From NCBI GenBank assembly GCA_934168355.1, contig CAKPNI010000004.1, forward strand, positions 6,450 through 70,449: 64,000 nt of DNA, read 5' to 3'. Below the pieces are notes generated by a model, which was not told where the DNA came from, ran no database searches, and worked only from the letters and a program-made list of their open reading frames with translations. Below are positions 61,298 to 64,000 of the stretch, in pieces. A program made the translations under genes and the position numbers. This stretch comes from an uncultured Clostridia bacterium. Lineage in GTDB: Bacteria; Bacillota; Clostridia; TANB77; CAG-508. The first letter of the stretch is position 1, and every line of letters starts with the position of its first letter.

Positions 61298-61723
61298 TTA
61301 TATACCTAACATTGTCATATTTTCTGCTATCTCTTCTGCTGATATTTCTTCATCCTTTGATTCCCATATTGATTTATTCCATATTTCTAATCGTGTTCCT
61401 ACTCCTATTATTACTGCTTCTTTTTCTAATGATGCCGCTGTTCTTAGGTTCATTGGAATTAAAAATCTTCCTTGCTTGTCTAACTCACATTCTGTTGCTC
61501 CTGCTAAGAAAAATCTTACGAAGTTTCTTGCATTTTTGTCTGATAGTGGTAATAGTTTTAGTTTGTTTTCGAAATTTAACCATTCTTCTTGCGAAAAAGC
61601 AAATAAACATCCATCTAACCCTTTTGTTAGTATAAATGTGTCTCCCATATCTTTTCTTAGCTTCGCAGGCATTGATATTCTGCCTTTTGCGTCCAAGGTA
61701 TGTTCGTACTCGCCCATTAACAT
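61298..61723 (-). CDS. mraZ: Transcriptional regulator MraZ
   Basis: 141 aa of the AbrB-like MraZ fold: [23 protein letters not shown], then [16 protein letters not shown], the two conserved halves. It regulates the division/cell-wall operon by binding repeated boxes upstream of its own start, which are visible here. ATG at 61723 matches the family start. Confidence 0.95.
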   Translation of the reverse strand: MLMGEYEHTLDAKGRISMPAKLRKDMGDTFILTKGLDGCLFAFSQEEWLNFENKLKLLPLSDKNARNFVRFFLAGATECELDKQGRFLIPMNLRTAASLEKEAVIIGVGTRLEIWNKSIWESKDEEISAEEIAENMTMLGI

Positions 61724-61734
61724 AGTTAATTTTC

Positions 61735-61764
61735 ACCCCACTTTGTACCACTTTTTTCCACTTC
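61735..61764 (-). promoter_or_regulatory. Three MraZ-box direct repeats
   Basis: AAAGTGGGGT, AAAGTGGTAC, GAAGTGGAAA in tandem at 10-bp spacing, between the promoter and the mraZ start. This matches the AAAGTG-N box spacing known for MraZ operators. Confidence 0.85.
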
Positions 61765-61770
61765 GATTAA

Positions 61771-61799
61771 ATTCTAATACACTTCTTCTTATTTTGCAA
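61771..61799 (-). promoter_or_regulatory. Promoter of the mraZ operon
   Basis: TTGCAA (61794-61799), 17-bp spacer, TAGAAT (61771-61776) on the minus strand, directly upstream of the MraZ boxes. Confidence 0.7.
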
Positions 61800-61880
61800 G
61801 TGTTTTTTGAAAAAAAATTAAATTTTTTAGAAAAATTTTACTTTTTTATTTTAGAATAATTAATAATTATAAATCTAATA

Positions 61881-61927
61881 AAAAAAATCAAAAATATTAA
61901 ACAGAATGTTTAACATTTTTGATTTTT
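61881..61927. terminator. Terminator after the RCC1 pilin gene
   Basis: AAAAATCAAAAATATTAAAC pairs with GTTTAACATTTTTGATTTTT, just downstream of the minus-strand RCC1 gene and before the mraZ promoter. Confidence 0.8.
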
Positions 61928-62004
61928 CATATGTATATATTTCGCTTACTTTTGTTAATCCTTCTATTTTAACAGGACTATTTGTGTTTCATCATTTCCT
62001 ATAC

Positions 62005-63833
62005 CTAATTGTCCTGTACTATATGTGAATTTATATACACATTATTTGTAGAATATATAATTGTAAGATCTTTTTTATAATCTTCACATGGCAAACGATC
62101 TCCTCCAATGCCTTCAACATATTCTCCATTATTATATAACTTGCCATCTAAAGTAATTAACTCTGGCAAATAATCTTTTCCTCTAATTGAATATAACTTT
62201 CCATCAGATGTTATTATAGCACCACCTAAAAAATTTGCAACATTTGGCAATCCTTCTATTTTCGTTGGCACATTTTGATTTTCTGTATTGCCTAATCCCA
62301 ATTGCCCTTCGTCATTTTCTCCCCATGCATAAACCTCTCCTGTTTTTGTTTTAGCATATATTGAACTCGAATTCCTATATATTTCTTCAACATTGGCAAG
62401 TTCATTAATTTTTACTGGTATACTTTGATTTTCTGTATTTCCTATTCCTAATTGTCCTTTATCATTTTTTCCCCATGCATATACTTCTCCTGAATTTAAT
62501 TGTGCAAAACCGTATCCACCAAAACATACATATATATTATCAACATTTGATAAATTTGATACTTTTACAGGTATATTTTGGTTCTCTTTGTTTCCTATTC
62601 CTAATTGTCCTTCATTATTTTTTCCCCATGCATATACTTCTCCTGTTTTTGTTTTAGCATAGCATGAACCGTAACTACAATATATTTTATCAACATTATT
62701 CAAATTTTTTATTTTAGTTGGCAACGTTTGATATTTAGTTTCTATATCACATATTCCATCTTCATTACTTCCCCATGCATAAATTTCACCTAAGGTCGTT
62801 TTTGCAAATGCGACTTTTCCATAAACGGAGCTATACTCTAAAAAAATCTCCTCAATGTCCGCATCTAAATTAATCTTCACAGGTAGATACTGCGTTTCTC
62901 TATTACCTATACCTAATACACCATCCGAATTATTTCCCCATGCATATATTTTTTTATCTTTTGTTATAACAAATGTATTTGATATAGAATTTATAACTTT
63001 TTCGATCTTTTCCTGTATTTCTACTTTTTTAGGCACATTAGATTCTTTTTTCCCTATTCCTAATTGTCCATAATCATTATCTCCCCATGCATACAAACTT
63101 CCATCTTGAGTTATAGCATATATTGAATCATTACTCACATATATATCTTCTATATTTGATATATCATTAATTTTTGTTGGTACATCTCGTTCATAATCAT
63201 CGCTTCCTATACCTAGTTGTCCGCGAACTATTACTTCCCCAAGCATATGCATCTCCATTGCCATCTATAACAAAATAATTTCCATATCCACCATAACTTT
63301 TCTTTATACCACTTATTCCACTTACTTCGCTTTTTAGTTCAATTTCATTCCATTCATCTTCTTTTAGGTTACTATAGTCAACTTCAACAAGTTTTCCTTC
63401 TTGTGTAAGCCCATAATTTCCCATTACTTTTATTATTTTGTTGCTTGATTGACTGCTATTTCCTTTACTACTACTTGTTACACTTCCATTTTTTTCGATA
63501 TTATATTTTTTGTAATCTCCAGTATAAACCCAAGGTCCATTCCCAGTTAAATGTCCTTTTAAGCCATTATTTGTTAAAGCAGTTTGTAAATTTTCTGTTG
63601 TAATTGAACCCAATCCCTGTGTTAATGCATCTGATATCGAAAGTTTTACACTTTCCTCTTCTTGTGATATTCCTGTTTTGTCTTTTGCCTCTGACGCCCT
63701 GTTTAGTATTCCGTTTTGCCCTGTTAGCATGTTAATACTTATTCCGTGCTAAAATTAACAAAACAATAATTGTTACTACTAACGCTATTAATGTTATTCC
63801 TTTGTTTCTTTTGAATTTTTGTTCTAAATTCAT
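62005..63833 (-). CDS. Pilin-like RCC1-repeat surface protein (needs two +1 shifts at CGG)
   Basis: 608 aa after two shifts. The leader KFKRNKGITLIALVVT matches the DGR target; site one (63744-63746) lies in its hydrophobic helix at LILAGISI. The body is about seven RCC1 beta-propeller blades, each with AWGxNxxGQLGIG (for example YAWGKNNEGQLGIGN). Site two (63221-63223) lies in the first blade at AWGSNSSGQLGIG. Without shifts the leader and propeller are never joined. GGAGG precedes the start. Probably a surface adhesin or lectin; ligand unknown. Confidence 0.85.
63221..63223 (-). other. Recoding site 11: CGG A in RCC1 propeller
   Basis: AGT TCG CGG ACA in the zero frame; skipping C gives TCG GGA CAA CTA (S-G-Q-L), the RCC1 GQLG motif found in the neighbouring blades. 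Confidence 0.82.
63744..63746 (-). other. Recoding site 10: CGG A in the RCC1 pilin leader
   Basis: TTA GCA CGG AAT AAG TAT TAA becomes TTA GCA GGA ATA AGT (L-A-G-I-S). The three other pilin-like leaders in the window have AG(V/I)S here with normal frames, so the insertion is exact. Confidence 0.85.
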
Positions 63834-63886
63834 TTTTTTCCTCCTTTTTCTTTTTCGGTATTTCATGCAAATTATAAACGCCAAAA

Positions 63887-63930
63887 GCAAGCCAAACAGA
63901 CCTATTGCTTTATAGGTTTATTTGGCTTGC
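63887..63930 (-). promoter_or_regulatory. Conserved leader hairpin before the RCC1 pilin gene
   Basis: GCAAGCCAAA and TTTGGCTTGC enclose CAGACCTAT / ATAGGTTTA. The inner part equals that at 20983-21022 before the DGR target; the outer three base pairs are changed together (GCC/GGC versus ACA/TGT), which is compensatory. Confidence 0.65.
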
Positions 63931-63965
63931 TTCTTTTATTTATTTTATTTTTTGTAGAATTACCC

Positions 63966-63996
<31 letters not shown>

Positions 63997-64000
63997 CCTG

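Overview
The window reads as chromosome from an AT-rich, spore-forming member of Clostridia (Bacillota), probably one of the uncultured gut lineages. The evidence is the very low GC content, AGA-dominated arginine usage, sporulation genes (SigK, SpoIIE), an HrcA/CIRCE heat-shock cluster, and clostridial type IV pilin-like surface proteins starting with a KGITLIALVVT-type leader. Almost every gene is on the minus strand. No tRNA, rRNA or CRISPR array was recognised.

Layout. 0.1-8.8 kb: a pilin-like LamG protein, a DUF4116 protein, a lytic transglycosylase, polA, an FAD oxidoreductase and an M29 aminopeptidase. 8.8-15.3 kb: membrane proteins, queH, ruvB, a PssD/PssE-type glycosyltransferase pair and a sortase. 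15.4-17.1 kb: an AAA-ATPase/nuclease-like protein. 17.2-20.9 kb: a complete diversity-generating retroelement (DGR) whose target is a pilin-like Big2 surface protein. 21.4-28.9 kb: sigK, DUF368, dCMP deaminase, a dehydrogenase, tmcAL and rnr. 29-37.4 kb: dnaJ, dnaK, grpE, hrcA and hypotheticals. 37.4-45.2 kb: metG, spoIIE and a P-type ATPase. 45.4-50 kb: a DnaB-like ATPase, a phosphatase and two glycosyltransferases. 50.1-57.4 kb: a 7.3-kb serine-recombinase element. 57.4-61.7 kb: the mraZ-rsmH-ftsL-pbp division operon. 62-63.8 kb: a pilin-like RCC1-repeat protein.

The most striking signal is a recoding pattern. Nine genes are broken by apparent +1 frameshifts at eleven sites: LamG pilin, lytic transglycosylase, polA, AAA-ATPase, sigK, DUF368, P-type ATPase twice, the recombinase, and the RCC1 pilin twice. 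Every site has the same form. A single C sits exactly at a codon boundary before a glycine codon, so the zero frame meets an in-frame CGG (CGGA ten times, CGGT once). Skipping the C restores the protein, usually at a conserved glycine. In a manual scan of all other genes I found no ordinary in-frame CGG. This suggests CGG is an unassigned arginine codon read as a +1 shift or as a four-base glycine codon. The pattern is codon-phased and sense-strand-specific, so random sequencing error is a poor explanation.

Two other systems stand out. In the DGR, the template and variable repeats differ at 23 positions, all at template adenines, and a GAAA-loop hairpin follows the variable repeat. The 7.3-kb element has 20-bp terminal inverted repeats and is inserted in the last codons of the division-operon penicillin-binding protein gene. 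It replaces the protein's C-terminus and carries a radical SAM / MazG-like / HprK-like / NUDIX / GNAT-kinase cassette.
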